Below, piece after piece: positions 1 to 9,348 of a DNA stretch of 64,000 nt. Positions within the stretch are counted from its first letter, which is position 1; each line of letters opens with the position of its first letter. The notes under the pieces were generated by a model. The model had not been told where the DNA came from. It worked only from the letters and a program-made list of their open reading frames with translations, and did not search any database. The DNA is from Ralstonia insidiosa (lineage in GTDB: Bacteria; Pseudomonadota; Gammaproteobacteria; Burkholderiales; Burkholderiaceae), in assembly GCF_008801405.1 (NCBI RefSeq), contig NZ_VZPV01000001.1, positions 496,001 to 560,000 of the forward strand, in the 5' to 3' direction. The translations under genes and the position numbers were made by a program.

Positions 1-2015
1 AGATCAAACGCTTCGTGCCGCGCGACTACTGGGAAGTGCGCGCCGAATTCATCGCCGCCGCTGGCCTGTACGAAGGCCGCTGGTTCGACCCCAAGTTCAA
101 GAAGGACGAGTTCGATCCCGAGCGACGCGATTCGCGCCTGTGGAGCGAAGCCGAGGCCAAGAGCATCGTCGCCGCATGCCGCGACAAGACGGGCACCGTT
201 ACCGAAGAATCGAAACCGTCGACGCAGATGTCGCCGGCGCTGTTCGACCTGACCAGCCTGCAGCGCGAGGCCAACGGCCGCTTCGGCTTCTCGGCCAAGA
301 ACACGCTGGGCCTGGCGCAGGCGCTGTATGAAAAGCACAAGGTGCTGACCTACCCGCGTACCGATTCGCGCGCGCTGCCCGAAGACTACATGGGCACCGT
401 CAAGCAGACACTGGACATGCTGGGCGAGAGCTCGCCCAACTATCTGACGCACGCGAAGAAGATTCTCGCCAACCAGTGGGTCAAGCCGAACAAGCGGATC
501 TTCGATAACAGCAAGATCAGCGATCACTTCGCCATCATCCCGACGCTGCAGGCACCGAAGAACCTGTCGGAGCCGGAGCAGAAGCTGTACGACCTGGTGG
601 TGCGCCGCTTCCTGGCGGTGTTCTTCCCGGCGGCGGAATACCAGGTCACCACGCGCGTGACCGAAGTGGCCGGGCATCACTTCAAGACCGAAGGCAAGGT
701 GCTGGTGAATCCGGGCTGGCTGGTCGTGTACGGCCGTGAAGCGCAGGGCGAGGATGCCAACCTCGTGCCGGTCGCCAAGGACGAGAAGGTCAAGACCGAC
801 AAGGTCGAGCCGGTGGGTCTGACCACCAAGCCGCCCGCCCGCTACAACGAAGCGACGCTGCTCTCCGCCATGGAGGGCGCCGGCAAGCTGGTGGACGACG
901 ACGCGCTGCGCGAAGCCATGGCCGGCAAGGGCCTGGGCACGCCAGCCACGCGCGCGGCCATCATCGAAGGCCTGCTGGGTGAGAAGTACCTCGTGCGCGA
1001 AGGCCGCGAGCTGATCCCGACCGCCAAGGCCTTCCAGTTGATGACGCTGCTGCGCGGCCTGGGCGTGGAAGAACTCACGCAAGCCGAGCTGACTGGCGGC
1101 TGGGAGCACAAGCTCTCGCTGATCGAACGCGGGCAGCTGGAGCGTGACGAATTCATGCGCGAGATTGCGCAGATGACGCAGCAGATCGTCAAGCGCGCCA
1201 AGGAATACGACAGCGACACCATCCCCGGCGACTACGCGACGCTCTCCACGCCGTGCCCGCAATGCGGCCACGTGGTCAAAGAGAACTACCGCCGCTTCGC
1301 CTGCAGCCACTGCGACTTCTCGATCAGCAAGATCCCGGGTGGCCGCCAGTTTGAGCTGGACGAGGTGGAAGAGCTGCTGATCAACAAGACCATCGGCCCG
1401 CTGCAAGGCTTCCGCAGCAAGATGGGCCGGCCGTTTGCGGCCATCCTCAAGCTGGCGCAGGAAGACGGCCACTGGAAGATGGAATTCGACTTCGGCCAGA
1501 ACGATGAGGACGACGGCGAGCCGGTCGACTTCTCCGGCCAGGAGAGCGTCGGCCATTGCCCGAAGTGCAATGGCAGCGTCTACGAGCACGGTTTGAAGTA
1601 CGTGTGCGAGAACGCCGTGGCGCAGCCCAAGACCTGCGACTTCACCACCGGCAAGATCATCCTGCAGCAGGAGATCAGCCGCGAGCAGTTGGCCAAGCTG
1701 CTGACCGAAGGCAAAACGGATCTGCTGACTGGCTTCAAGTCGGCACGCACGGGCCGCAACTTCAAGGCGTTCCTGGTCAAGCAGCCGGACGGCAAGATCG
1801 GCTTCGAGTTCGAGCCGCGCGGCGAAGGCAAGGGCAAGCCCGGCGCCAAGACTGCTGCGAAGAAGACAACGGCCGCGGCCAAGACGCCTGCTGCCAAGAA
1901 AGCTCCGGCCAAGACCGCAACGAAGACGGCTGCGAAGACGGCTGCCAAAAAAGCCCCGGCACGCAAGAAAGCCGCCGAAGCCGAGACCGACGAGGAAAGC
2001 ACCAGCGAAACCTGA
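1..2015 (+). CDS. topB: DNA topoisomerase III (5' end outside window)
   Basis: Type IA topoisomerase that relaxes and decatenates DNA through a 5'-phosphotyrosine intermediate. The reading frame is open from base 3, so the Toprim domain and the real start lie upstream. The catalytic tyrosine is in LTYPRTDSRA (Tyr codon at 351). Two C-terminal zinc-ribbon-like Cys clusters follow: CPQC with CSHC near 1254-1312, and CPKC with a later Cys pair near 1558-1640. A topoisomerase C-terminal repeat (LTGFKSARTGRNFKAF) follows these. The last ~60 residues are almost pure Lys/Ala/Thr/Pro, like a histone H1 tail. Family recognition is strong. TopB rather than TopA is chosen from overall organisation, with moderate certainty. 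Confidence 0.9.
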   Translation, partial: IKRFVPRDYWEVRAEFIAAAGLYEGRWFDPKFKKDEFDPERRDSRLWSEAEAKSIVAACRDKTGTVTEESKPSTQMSPALFDLTSLQREANGRFGFSAKNTLGLAQALYEKHKVLTYPRTDSRALPEDYMGTVKQTLDMLGESSPNYLTHAKKILANQWVKPNKRIFDNSKISDHFAIIPTLQAPKNLSEPEQKLYDLVVRRFLAVFFPAAEYQVTTRVTEVAGHHFKTEGKVLVNPGWLVVYGREAQGEDANLVPVAKDEKVKTDKVEPVGLTTKPPARYNEATLLSAMEGAGKLVDDDALREAMAGKGLGTPATRAAIIEGLLGEKYLVREGRELIPTAKAFQLMTLLRGLGVEELTQAELTGGWEHKLSLIERGQLERDEFMREIAQMTQQIVKRAKEYDSDTIPGDYATLSTPCPQCGHVVKENYRRFACSHCDFSISKIPGGRQFELDEVEELLINKTIGPLQGFRSKMGRPFAAILKLAQEDGHWKMEFDFGQNDEDDGEPVDFSGQESVGHCPKCNGSVYEHGLKYVCENAVAQPKTCDFTTGKIILQQEISREQLAKLLTEGKTDLLTGFKSARTGRNFKAFLVKQPDGKIGFEFEPRGEGKGKPGAKTAAKKTTAAAKTPAAKKAPAKTATKTAAKTAAKKAPARKKAAEAETDEESTSET

Positions 2016-2040
2016 TCACGGTTTCATCGGCACCAAAGCA

Positions 2041-2070
2041 AACGGGAGGACACTGTCCTCCCGTTTTGTT
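2041..2070 (+). terminator. Intrinsic terminator of topB
   Basis: A perfect 12-bp inverted repeat (2041-2052 and 2054-2065, AACGGGAGGACA and its complement) is followed by a T-rich run. It lies 26 bases after the topB stop. The regulator gene on the opposite strand ends at 2102, so it may also serve that transcript. Confidence 0.85.
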
Positions 2071-2101
2071 TTGGCAATGCGGTTTGCGCGCAGTTTGCCG
2101 A

Positions 2102-3040
2102 TCAGGCGGCTTCGCTCAAACCTCGGCCGGCCCGCGCCTCGCTGTGCTTGACCTCCATTGCCTGGGCCAGCATGTAGTCGATGAAGGTGCGTACCTTGGT
2201 CGGCAGGAACTTGCGACTCGGGTACACCAGCGACAGCGACCGGGCCGGCAGCTTGTACTGCGGCAGCACGCGCACCAGCTTGCCCGACTCCAGATCCGGT
2301 CGCGCCATATACGACGACAAGATCGCGATGCCCATGTCGGCCAGCACCGCGCGGTGCATCAGCTCGGCATTGCTCGTCACCAGCGACGGCTGCACCGGCA
2401 CCGAAATCGACTGGCCGTCGGGCGTGCTCATCTCCCACTCGTGACGCAGTTGCGGGTGCCACATGGCGATCACGCGGTGCTCGGCAATGTCTTCCGCGCG
2501 CTGCGGCGTGGAGTGCTGGCGCAGGTAGGCGGGCGTGGCCGCCATCACCATCTCGGCGGAAATCATGCGGCGCGCCACCAGGTGCGAGCCCAGGCCGAGC
2601 TCCGACACCATGATGCCGACGTCGCGGCCGTCTTCAACGATGTCGATCGGGCGATCGGACAGCGCCACGTCAAACGTCACCTCGGGGTAGAGCTGCTGGA
2701 AGCGCGCCAGCAGTATCGGTAAAACGTGTAGCCCGAACATCACCGGCGCGACGATGCGTAGGCCGCCCACCAGCGCCTGGCTGCGCGAGGTGGCGAGCGA
2801 TTCTGCCTCGTCGATGTCGAGCAGGATCTGCTGACAGCGCTGCAGGTAGGTTTCGCCCACGTCCGTCAGCGACAGGCTGCGCGTGGTGCGATTGAGCAGG
2901 CGCGTGCCAAGGTGCGCCTCCAGATCGGCCACGTAGCGCGTGACCACAGCATTGCTCATCGACAGATGCTGGGCCGCCCGGGCGAAGCTGCCAAGCTCCA
3001 CCACCTTGGAAAACACCCGCATCGACTGCAAACGATCCAT
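2102..3040 (-). CDS. LysR-family transcriptional regulator
   Basis: 312-residue LysR-type regulator of usual length. The N-terminal winged helix-turn-helix covers residues ~5-65, with FARAAQHLSMSNAVVTRYV as the HTH core. A linker helix and a periplasmic-binding-protein-like effector domain follow to the end. The SFARAA/LSMSNAVVTRYV style belongs to the CrgA/AaeR-like LysR group often found in beta-proteobacteria. It is transcribed away from the acyl-CoA ligase gene across a 450-base gap, so that gene is a plausible target. The effector is unknown. Confidence 0.9.
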   Translation of the reverse strand: MDRLQSMRVFSKVVELGSFARAAQHLSMSNAVVTRYVADLEAHLGTRLLNRTTRSLSLTDVGETYLQRCQQILLDIDEAESLATSRSQALVGGLRIVAPVMFGLHVLPILLARFQQLYPEVTFDVALSDRPIDIVEDGRDVGIMVSELGLGSHLVARRMISAEMVMAATPAYLRQHSTPQRAEDIAEHRVIAMWHPQLRHEWEMSTPDGQSISVPVQPSLVTSNAELMHRAVLADMGIAILSSYMARPDLESGKLVRVLPQYKLPARSLSLVYPSRKFLPTKVRTFIDYMLAQAMEVKHSEARAGRGLSEAA

Positions 3041-3490
3041 TCCAGCCTCTCACATGATTTGTTGTCAAAAATAGAACAAATCTGTCTTGGCGGCAAATTT
3101 TTGATGTTGTCTGCGCAATTTACTGCTCAGGTCGAATCATTGAATGTAAGTACACGCTCATCCTAAGGCGGGCGCGCCATTTACACTTTGCGGGCATCGT
3201 TGCCGAGGCTGAGTATCCGCCTTCTCCCTGATTGACGTCACGGCGGATTTGCGTCGAGACTCTATACCGAATGGTAGATTTTTTTGGAATCTGTCTTGCG
3301 TGAGATCACATTCGCTGCAGTTGCGGGTGGAACACCGTCTTGCGCAAATCGATACGGCAACCGCAGGGCGGGCTCGTCATACTCGAACGATGGATGCCAA
3401 GAAACCTGCCCCGCATGAGCGCCCCGGTACGAGGGCAGCCATCACGGCCAAGGCATTGCCTAGCGATGCCGACCGTCGAGGAGACACCAC
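3041..3490. promoter_or_regulatory. Divergent intergenic region, LysR gene / acyl-CoA ligase
   Basis: 450 bases without a convincing gene. The first ~100 bases are AT-richer than the surroundings, as expected for the regulator's promoter. A short dyad, TACC-GAAT-GGTA, lies at 3265-3276 next to a run of seven T and resembles a TetR-type half-site pair. A GAGGAGA ribosome site precedes the ligase start. An 81-codon frame at 3249-3494 overlaps the ligase start and has no recognisable content, so I do not call it. Confidence 0.5.
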
Positions 3491-5179
3491 ATGACGATCC
3501 AGAACCGCGAACCGGTCGACTATCTGGCGGGCGAAATGCCGCTGCACCGGTATTGCACCCACCATGCACAACAGACGCCGGAGCGCATTGCCCTGCTCTG
3601 GTACGGCCGCACAATCTGCTGGCGCGAGCTGGATCAGCTCTCGACACGGCTGGCGGTGCAGTTGCAACGGCTGGGCGTGGCGCGCGGCGACCGCGTGGCG
3701 CTGTTCCTGCAGAACTGTCCGCAGGCCATCCTGGCGCATCTGGCCACGGCCAAGCTGGGCGGTATCGTCGTGCCGTGCGGCCCGCTGTCGCGTCAGCATG
3801 AGTTGCGCGACCAACTGGCCGATTCCGGCGCAAAGATCCTGGTGGCTGCGGCGGACCTGATGCCGATTGTCGAGGCCGCGCGGCCGGGCACCTTGGTTTC
3901 CACTGTCATCACCACGCGCTATGCCGATCTGCAGCCCTCGCAGCCCGCGTGCCGCAAGGCGCTGGCGGTGCCGCCCGAACTGATCGCGGCCGATGCCTTG
4001 TCCGCGCCGCCGATCAAGAACAAGCCCGGCGCATCTCAGCTCGACCTGATGCAGTTGCTGGCCGAGCCAGTGGACGTGGCCGAACGCAACGCCGTGACCG
4101 CCATCCAGGTCGATCTGGATGAGGTGGCGCTGATGATCTACACCTCGGGCACCACCGGCCGCCCGAAGGGCGCAATGCTCACGCACCGCAATGCGCTGTA
4201 CAAGACCGCTGTGACGGCGCAGGTGAGCGGCATCCACGCATCCGATGTGCTGCTGGCGGTGGCGCCGCTGTCGCACATCGCCGGCATGCTGATGGGCATG
4301 AATGTGATGCTGTATTCCGGTGCGACCACCATCCTGCTCTACCGCTTCGACCCGCTGGCTGTGCTGCAGGCCATCGACCGCTACCGCGTCACGCGCTGGT
4401 ACAGCATGACGCCGATGAACCTGGCGGTGATGGCGCATCCGGATGCTGGGCAGTACCGCATGGAATCGCTGGTGGCCAATCCGTGCACGAGCTTTGGCGT
4501 GACGCTGACCGAGGCGATTGCCGAGCAGTGGCGTGCCTTTGCCGGCCGACAGTGCAGCATCTACGAGGCCGCCTACGGCTTGTCGGAAACCCACACCTGC
4601 GATGCCATCACGCCGCCCGACGCGCCACGCTGGGGCTGGCACGGCAAGATCGTCCCGCAGACCGAGGTACGCATCGTCGATCCGCACACCGGCGCCGAGT
4701 TGCCGCCCGGCCAGGCCGGCGAGATCACCATCCGCAGCCCCGGGGTGTTCCGCGGCTACTGGCAGCGCGACGAGGCCACGCGCGCCGTGATGCACAACGG
4801 CTTTCTGCGCACCGGGGACATCGGTCAGCTCTCGCCTGACGGCTATCTGCAATGGCAGGGCCGTATCAAGGAGATGATCAAGGTGTCCGGCTACAGCGTG
4901 TTCCCGGAGGAGGTGGAGTCACTGCTTTCGCGCCACCCGGGCATCCGCCAGGTGGCCGTCACCCCCATCCCCGATCCGGACAAAGGCGAGGTTGTTTGCG
5001 CGCATGTGGTGCCGATGCATGGGGTCACGCTCACCGAGGCGGAGCTGATTGCCTGGTCGCGCGACAACATGGCGCCGTACAAGGTGCCGCGCCGCGTGAA
5101 GTTCCACGATGCGCTACCCGCCACATCCACCGGCAAGGTACTGCGGCGCTTGCTGCGCGAAGAGGCGCTCGCCGCCTGA
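3491..5179 (+). CDS. Class I adenylate-forming acyl-CoA synthetase
   Basis: 562-residue AMP-dependent ligase that activates a carboxylic acid to an acyl-AMP and then, by family, to an acyl-CoA. The ATP-binding P-loop YTSGTTGRPKG is at residues 217-227. The A5-like region (YEAAYGLSET), the A7/A8 region (GFLRTGDIG, GRIKEMIKVSGY) and the catalytic C-terminal lysine in STGKVLRRLL (Lys549) are all present, so it looks intact. ATG at 3491 is supported by GAGGAGA about 7 bases upstream. It is a stand-alone gene with its own terminator. The acid substrate cannot be read from the sequence; long- or medium-chain fatty acids or an aromatic acid are possible. Confidence 0.85.
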   Translation: MTIQNREPVDYLAGEMPLHRYCTHHAQQTPERIALLWYGRTICWRELDQLSTRLAVQLQRLGVARGDRVALFLQNCPQAILAHLATAKLGGIVVPCGPLSRQHELRDQLADSGAKILVAAADLMPIVEAARPGTLVSTVITTRYADLQPSQPACRKALAVPPELIAADALSAPPIKNKPGASQLDLMQLLAEPVDVAERNAVTAIQVDLDEVALMIYTSGTTGRPKGAMLTHRNALYKTAVTAQVSGIHASDVLLAVAPLSHIAGMLMGMNVMLYSGATTILLYRFDPLAVLQAIDRYRVTRWYSMTPMNLAVMAHPDAGQYRMESLVANPCTSFGVTLTEAIAEQWRAFAGRQCSIYEAAYGLSETHTCDAITPPDAPRWGWHGKIVPQTEVRIVDPHTGAELPPGQAGEITIRSPGVFRGYWQRDEATRAVMHNGFLRTGDIGQLSPDGYLQWQGRIKEMIKVSGYSVFPEEVESLLSRHPGIRQVAVTPIPDPDKGEVVCAHVVPMHGVTLTEAELIAWSRDNMAPYKVPRRVKFHDALPATSTGKVLRRLLREEALAA

Positions 5180-5199
5180 GTCGCTGGCCAGAAAGCACA

Positions 5200-5227
5200 A
5201 CGGCCGCCTATTCTGGCGGCCGTTTTT
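5200..5227 (+). terminator. Intrinsic terminator of the ligase gene
   Basis: A 9-bp stem (ACGGCCGCC at 5200-5208 with GGCGGCCGT at 5215-5223) is followed by five T. rodA ends one base further on the other strand, so the structure may work in both directions. Confidence 0.85.
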
Positions 5228-5228
5228 G

Positions 5229-6380
5229 CTAGGTCTGCACGAAGCGCTTCTGTCGGGCGATGCTCATCAGGATACCGATGCCCATGCCCAGTGTGACGAG
5301 TGCGGTCCCTCCATAACTGATGAGCGGCAGCGGCACGCCCACCACGGGCAGGATGCCGCTCACCATGCCCATGTTGACGAAGGCGTAGGTGAAGAAGATC
5401 AGCGTGATCGACCCCGCCAGCAATCGCCCGAAGAGTGTGCCCGCATTCGCCGCGATAAACAGCCCGCGAATGATCAGCAGCAGGTACAGGAACAGCAGGA
5501 AGCCGTTGCCCACCAGCCCGAACTCTTCCGAATAGACCGCGAAGATGAAGTCGGTGTGCTTCTCGGGAATGAACTCCAGGTGGGTTTGCGTGCCCTTGAG
5601 CCACCCCTTGCCGCTCACCCCGCCCGAGCCGATGGCGATGATCGACTGGATGGTGTGGAAGCCCTTGCCCAGCGGATCGGTGGTCGGGTCCAGCAGCGTG
5701 CACACGCGGTGCTGCTGGTAGTCGTGCAGGATCGGCCAGTTCACACCCGGCGCGCAGATGCGCGACTCGAACGACACCACCAGCGTGATCGCCGTCACCG
5801 CAATCACCAGCACCGGCACGATCAGCCGCCACGACAGTCCGGCAAAGTAGATCACGTAGATGCCGGCCGCCAGCACCAGCAGCGCCGTGCCCAAGTCGGG
5901 CTGCTTGGCGATCAGGCCCACCGGAATCAGCAGCAGTACGGCCGCGGCCAGGTAGTCGTACCAGTGGACCACGCCCTCGCGCTTCTGGAAGTACCACGCC
6001 AGCATGAGCGGCATGGCGATCTTCATGATCTCGGAAGGCTGCACCACCACGCCGATGTTCAGCCACCGCCGCGCGCCCTTGCGGATCAACCCGAATGCCG
6101 CCACGCCAATCAATAGCGCCACGCCAACGGTGTACAGCGGCACCGCAAAGCGCATCAACGTCTGCTGCGGCAGGTTGGCGATGATCCACATCAGCACGAA
6201 TGACAGCAGGATGTTGCGGACCTGATCTTCCACCCGGCCCGGCATGTCGATGGCGGCCGAATACAGTGCGACCAATCCGGTGCCCAGCAGCAGAAACACG
6301 ATCAGTGCCAGCGGTACGTCAAAGCCGGTGAAGAGCGACTTGATGACGTTGAATATGCGGCGCTTGTCCAGTTTGTCCAT
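5229..6380 (-). CDS. rodA: RodA, SEDS peptidoglycan glycosyltransferase of the elongasome
   Basis: 383-residue polytopic membrane protein of the SEDS family, with about ten hydrophobic segments. The family signature PLPLISYGGT is at residues 350-359, and QPSEIMKIAMPL and AKQPDLGTALL are also typical. RodA polymerises lipid II into glycan strands and works with PBP2. It is the last gene of mreB-mreC-mreD-mrdA-rodA and starts 23 bases after the mrdA stop. Length and motifs match the family, and nothing is missing. Confidence 0.97.
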   Translation of the reverse strand: MDKLDKRRIFNVIKSLFTGFDVPLALIVFLLLGTGLVALYSAAIDMPGRVEDQVRNILLSFVLMWIIANLPQQTLMRFAVPLYTVGVALLIGVAAFGLIRKGARRWLNIGVVVQPSEIMKIAMPLMLAWYFQKREGVVHWYDYLAAAVLLLIPVGLIAKQPDLGTALLVLAAGIYVIYFAGLSWRLIVPVLVIAVTAITLVVSFESRICAPGVNWPILHDYQQHRVCTLLDPTTDPLGKGFHTIQSIIAIGSGGVSGKGWLKGTQTHLEFIPEKHTDFIFAVYSEEFGLVGNGFLLFLYLLLIIRGLFIAANAGTLFGRLLAGSITLIFFTYAFVNMGMVSGILPVVGVPLPLISYGGTALVTLGMGIGILMSIARQKRFVQT

Positions 6381-6403
6381 GGCGTGATCCTCAAGCGCGA
6401 ATG

Positions 6404-8800
6404 TCAGGGCGCGGCCTGCGCGGGTTTGGGCGTCGGCTTCGGTGCCGGCTTGTTGCCAGGCTTCACCTCTTTCCCGCCCTTGGGGCTCGTGGCCGGCGCC
6501 GAGGCTGGGGCGGCGGCATTGCCGCGTCCGCGCGGTGGCAATTCAGGCGCGGGCTGCGCATGCGACAGTGCCTGCAGCACCTGGGCGTCCAGCGTGGCCG
6601 GGGCGATGGCTTCGGCGCTGGTGCCGGCCTCGCGCAGGGCGGGGGCCACCAAGTCCGGCGACATCGGCGGCGTGGCACGCGTGGCGCCGGCGGCCACCGA
6701 CGAAGCCGCAGCCACTCCACTGGCGGTGGGCGCCACCACGGCCGAAGCGGCTGCGACCCCCGAAGCCGCTTGCGCGACTGCCTCTGCGGCTGCCTGCGGC
6801 GTGGCCGTGGCGCTGGCGATGGTGGCCGTCTTACCGGTCGAGAACACGCTCGGCGTGTCCACTGGCGGTTGCGGTTGAGGCTTCGGCGCGCTGGCGAGCA
6901 GTTCGGTCGGCCACTTGCCCGTCAGGTAATAGTCCATGACGGCGCGTGCGATCGGCGCGGCCGACGCGGCACCAAAGCCGGCGTTTTCCACGATCAGGGC
7001 CAGCGCGATCTTCGGGTGGTCAGCCGGGGCAAACGCCTCGAACAGCGCGTGGTCGCGCTTGTTCTCGGGCAGCGCGTGGTGGCTGTACTTCTCGTTCTTG
7101 CCCAGCGAGTACACCTGCGCCGTCCCCGTCTTGCCTGCCGACACATACTGCGCACCGATGAACGCCTTGGCTGCCGTACCTGCCTGGTTCACGCCCACCA
7201 TCGCGCGCTTGATCACGTCGATGTTGGCCTGCTTGAGCGGAATCCGGTAGCTCTCGGTCGGCACGGTCAGCGTGCGCGATTTGGACAGCGAATCTTCGAC
7301 GGCCTTCACCAGGTGAGGCTTCATCACCACGCCGTTGTTGGCCAGCGTCGACACCGCGTGCGCCAACTGCAGGATGGTGAAGTTGTTGTAGCCCTGGCCG
7401 ATGCCCAGCGAGATGGTTTCACCGTCATACCACTTCTGCTGCTCGGGGCGCTTGTAGGCTTTGCGCTTCCAGTCGGTGGACGGCAGGATGCCGGTGCGCT
7501 CGCCCTCGATGTCGATGCCCGTGACCTGCCCGAAGCCGAACGGCTTCATGAAGTCGTGGATGGCATTCACGCCCATGTCGTTGGCGAGCCGGTAGTAGTA
7601 CGTGTCGCACGACGCCACGATCGAGCGGTACATGTCGACCCAGCCGTGCCCGCCCGGTACGTCATCGCGGAAGGTGTGGTTGCCCAGCGTGAACGAGCCC
7701 GGGTCGGCCATGCCCCACTGCGGCGTGCGCTTGCCGAGTTCCAGCGCGCCCAGCGCCATGAACGGCTTGTAGGTCGAGCCCGGCGGATACGTGCCGCGCA
7801 GCGGACGGTTCAGCAGCGGCTTGTCGGGCGAGTTGTTCAGCTCGTTCCAGGAGGTGCTGTCGATGCCTTCGACGAACATGTTCGGGTCGAACGTCGGCTT
7901 GGAGACGAAGGCGAGGATGTCGCCCGTCTCCGGCTCGATCGCCACCAGCGCGCCACGGCGGTTGCCGAAGAGTTGCTCGGCCAGGCGCTGCAGGTTGATG
8001 TCGAGCGACAGGATCAGGTTGTTGCCCGGCGTCGCCTGCGAGGTCGACAGCGTCCGGATTGGCCGCCCGCCCGCACTGACTTCCACCTCTTCGTAGCCGG
8101 TCAGGCCGTGCAGCTCGGTCTCGTAGCTTTGCTCGATGCCGACCTTGCCGATGTATTCCGTGCCGCTGTAGTTGTTGGAGTCCTTGCGCGGGTCGTACGC
8201 CACGCCGGGCTGGCTGTTGGCATCGCTCATGTTGTCGATGCGGTCCAGGTCACGCTCGGAGATCCGCCCGATGTAGCCGATCACGTGTGACGCTGAATCG
8301 CCCAGCGGGTACTGGCGGAACAAGCGCGCATGCACATCCACACCCGGAAAGCGGAAGCGCTGTGCCGAGAAGCGCGCGACTTCCTGATCGGTGAGCTGGC
8401 TGCGGATCGGTAGGCTCTCGAAGCTGCGCGCGTCTTCCATCAGGCGCTTGAAGCGGCGGCGGTCGCGCGGCTGGATGTCGATGACCAAGGCGAGCTGGTC
8501 GATGGTGTTGTCCAGCGTGTCCTGCAGCTTGGACGGCGTGATCTCCAGCGTGTACGCCGAATAGTTGCGCGCCAGCACCACACCGTTTCGGTCCATGATG
8601 ATGCCGCGGTTGGGCTCGATGGGCGCGACCGAGATGCGGTTGTCTTCCGCCTTGGCCGAGTACTGCTCGTGCTTGACCTCTTGCAGCCAGAAGAAGCGCG
8701 CCAGCAGCAGCCCGAAGCAGATCACCACGAACAGGGCGGCCGCCGCCAGCCGCAGGCGGAAGCGCGACAGCTCCTGTTCGACGTTGCGGATTTCGGTCAT
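6404..8800 (-). CDS. mrdA: Penicillin-binding protein 2, elongation transpeptidase
   Basis: Class B PBP that cross-links peptidoglycan during side-wall growth with RodA. There is one N-terminal transmembrane helix (residues ~17-37), a dimerisation/pedestal domain, and a transpeptidase domain with STYK (nucleophile Ser342), an SCD motif at 397-399 and KTG at 557-559. The enzyme core ends near residue 635. The remaining ~160 residues are a low-complexity Ala/Pro/Thr tail ending in a Lys/Pro-rich stretch. This makes the protein 798 residues long, against roughly 630 in E. coli. The tail is periplasmic by topology. Confidence 0.96.
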   Translation of the reverse strand: MTEIRNVEQELSRFRLRLAAAALFVVICFGLLLARFFWLQEVKHEQYSAKAEDNRISVAPIEPNRGIIMDRNGVVLARNYSAYTLEITPSKLQDTLDNTIDQLALVIDIQPRDRRRFKRLMEDARSFESLPIRSQLTDQEVARFSAQRFRFPGVDVHARLFRQYPLGDSASHVIGYIGRISERDLDRIDNMSDANSQPGVAYDPRKDSNNYSGTEYIGKVGIEQSYETELHGLTGYEEVEVSAGGRPIRTLSTSQATPGNNLILSLDINLQRLAEQLFGNRRGALVAIEPETGDILAFVSKPTFDPNMFVEGIDSTSWNELNNSPDKPLLNRPLRGTYPPGSTYKPFMALGALELGKRTPQWGMADPGSFTLGNHTFRDDVPGGHGWVDMYRSIVASCDTYYYRLANDMGVNAIHDFMKPFGFGQVTGIDIEGERTGILPSTDWKRKAYKRPEQQKWYDGETISLGIGQGYNNFTILQLAHAVSTLANNGVVMKPHLVKAVEDSLSKSRTLTVPTESYRIPLKQANIDVIKRAMVGVNQAGTAAKAFIGAQYVSAGKTGTAQVYSLGKNEKYSHHALPENKRDHALFEAFAPADHPKIALALIVENAGFGAASAAPIARAVMDYYLTGKWPTELLASAPKPQPQPPVDTPSVFSTGKTATIASATATPQAAAEAVAQAASGVAAASAVVAPTASGVAAASSVAAGATRATPPMSPDLVAPALREAGTSAEAIAPATLDAQVLQALSHAQPAPELPPRGRGNAAAPASAPATSPKGGKEVKPGNKPAPKPTPKPAQAAP

Positions 8801-8822
8801 GCCGGACTAACAGCTAGGTACA

Positions 8823-9335
8823 TCAGATTGGCCGCGTCTCGTCGACGCTCTCCGGCCGGCGCTGTGGCGCCAGCAGGATGGCATTCGCGAACGGCCAGAG
8901 CGCCGCTTCGATCAGTGGCGGCAGAATGACCTGCCAGTCCGGCAGGTGCGCGCCCATCAGCAGGCGGATGACGATCGGCACGGCGTGCGCCAGCACCAGC
9001 AGCGGCAGCACATGCAGCGCCTGCGACAGCACCGAGAACCACAGCACGCGCCGGTGGATGGTGATCGCGAAGTAAGACAGCATCGTGTAGGCCATCGCGT
9101 GCTCGCCCAGCAGGCGCGCTTCGTGCACGTCCATCAAGAGGCCCAGCAGGAAGGCCACCACCATGCCCACGCGGCGCGGCTGGTGGATGTTCCAGAACAC
9201 CAGCACCAGTGCCACCAGATCGGGAATCCACTGCATGTGGCCCCACGGCATCAGGTTGAACAGGAATGCCAGCACGAAGCTGAAGGCGATGAAACCGGGG
9301 TTGACCGGGCGCAGCAGGTATTGGGGCGAGTTCAT
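8823..9335 (-). CDS. mreD: MreD, rod-shape membrane protein
   Basis: 170-residue membrane protein with five or six hydrophobic helices (for example GFIAFSFVLAFLFNLMPW and GMVVAFLLGLLMDV). MreD links MreC and MreB to the wall-synthesis enzymes. The frame is open 213 bases further upstream, but that stretch overlaps mreC and reads as Arg/Pro-rich shadow sequence, so the ATG at 9335 (MNSPQYLLRP) is chosen. It lies 13 bases after mreC and 22 bases before mrdA, consistent with one transcript. Confidence 0.93.
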   Translation of the reverse strand: MNSPQYLLRPVNPGFIAFSFVLAFLFNLMPWGHMQWIPDLVALVLVFWNIHQPRRVGMVVAFLLGLLMDVHEARLLGEHAMAYTMLSYFAITIHRRVLWFSVLSQALHVLPLLVLAHAVPIVIRLLMGAHLPDWQVILPPLIEAALWPFANAILLAPQRRPESVDETRPI

Positions 9336-9348
9336 GTGGATGCCTCGC

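Noticed and set aside
1850..1990. Repetitive AAG/GCC-rich DNA at the topB end
   Set aside because: Explained by the Lys/Ala-rich protein tail.
3249..3494. 81-codon plus-strand frame before the acyl-CoA ligase
   Set aside because: No ribosome site, no motif, and it overlaps the ligase start. Probably leader sequence.
3377..4852. 491-codon minus-strand frame opposite the acyl-CoA ligase
   Set aside because: Typical GC-skewed shadow frame, His/Arg-rich, no motif.
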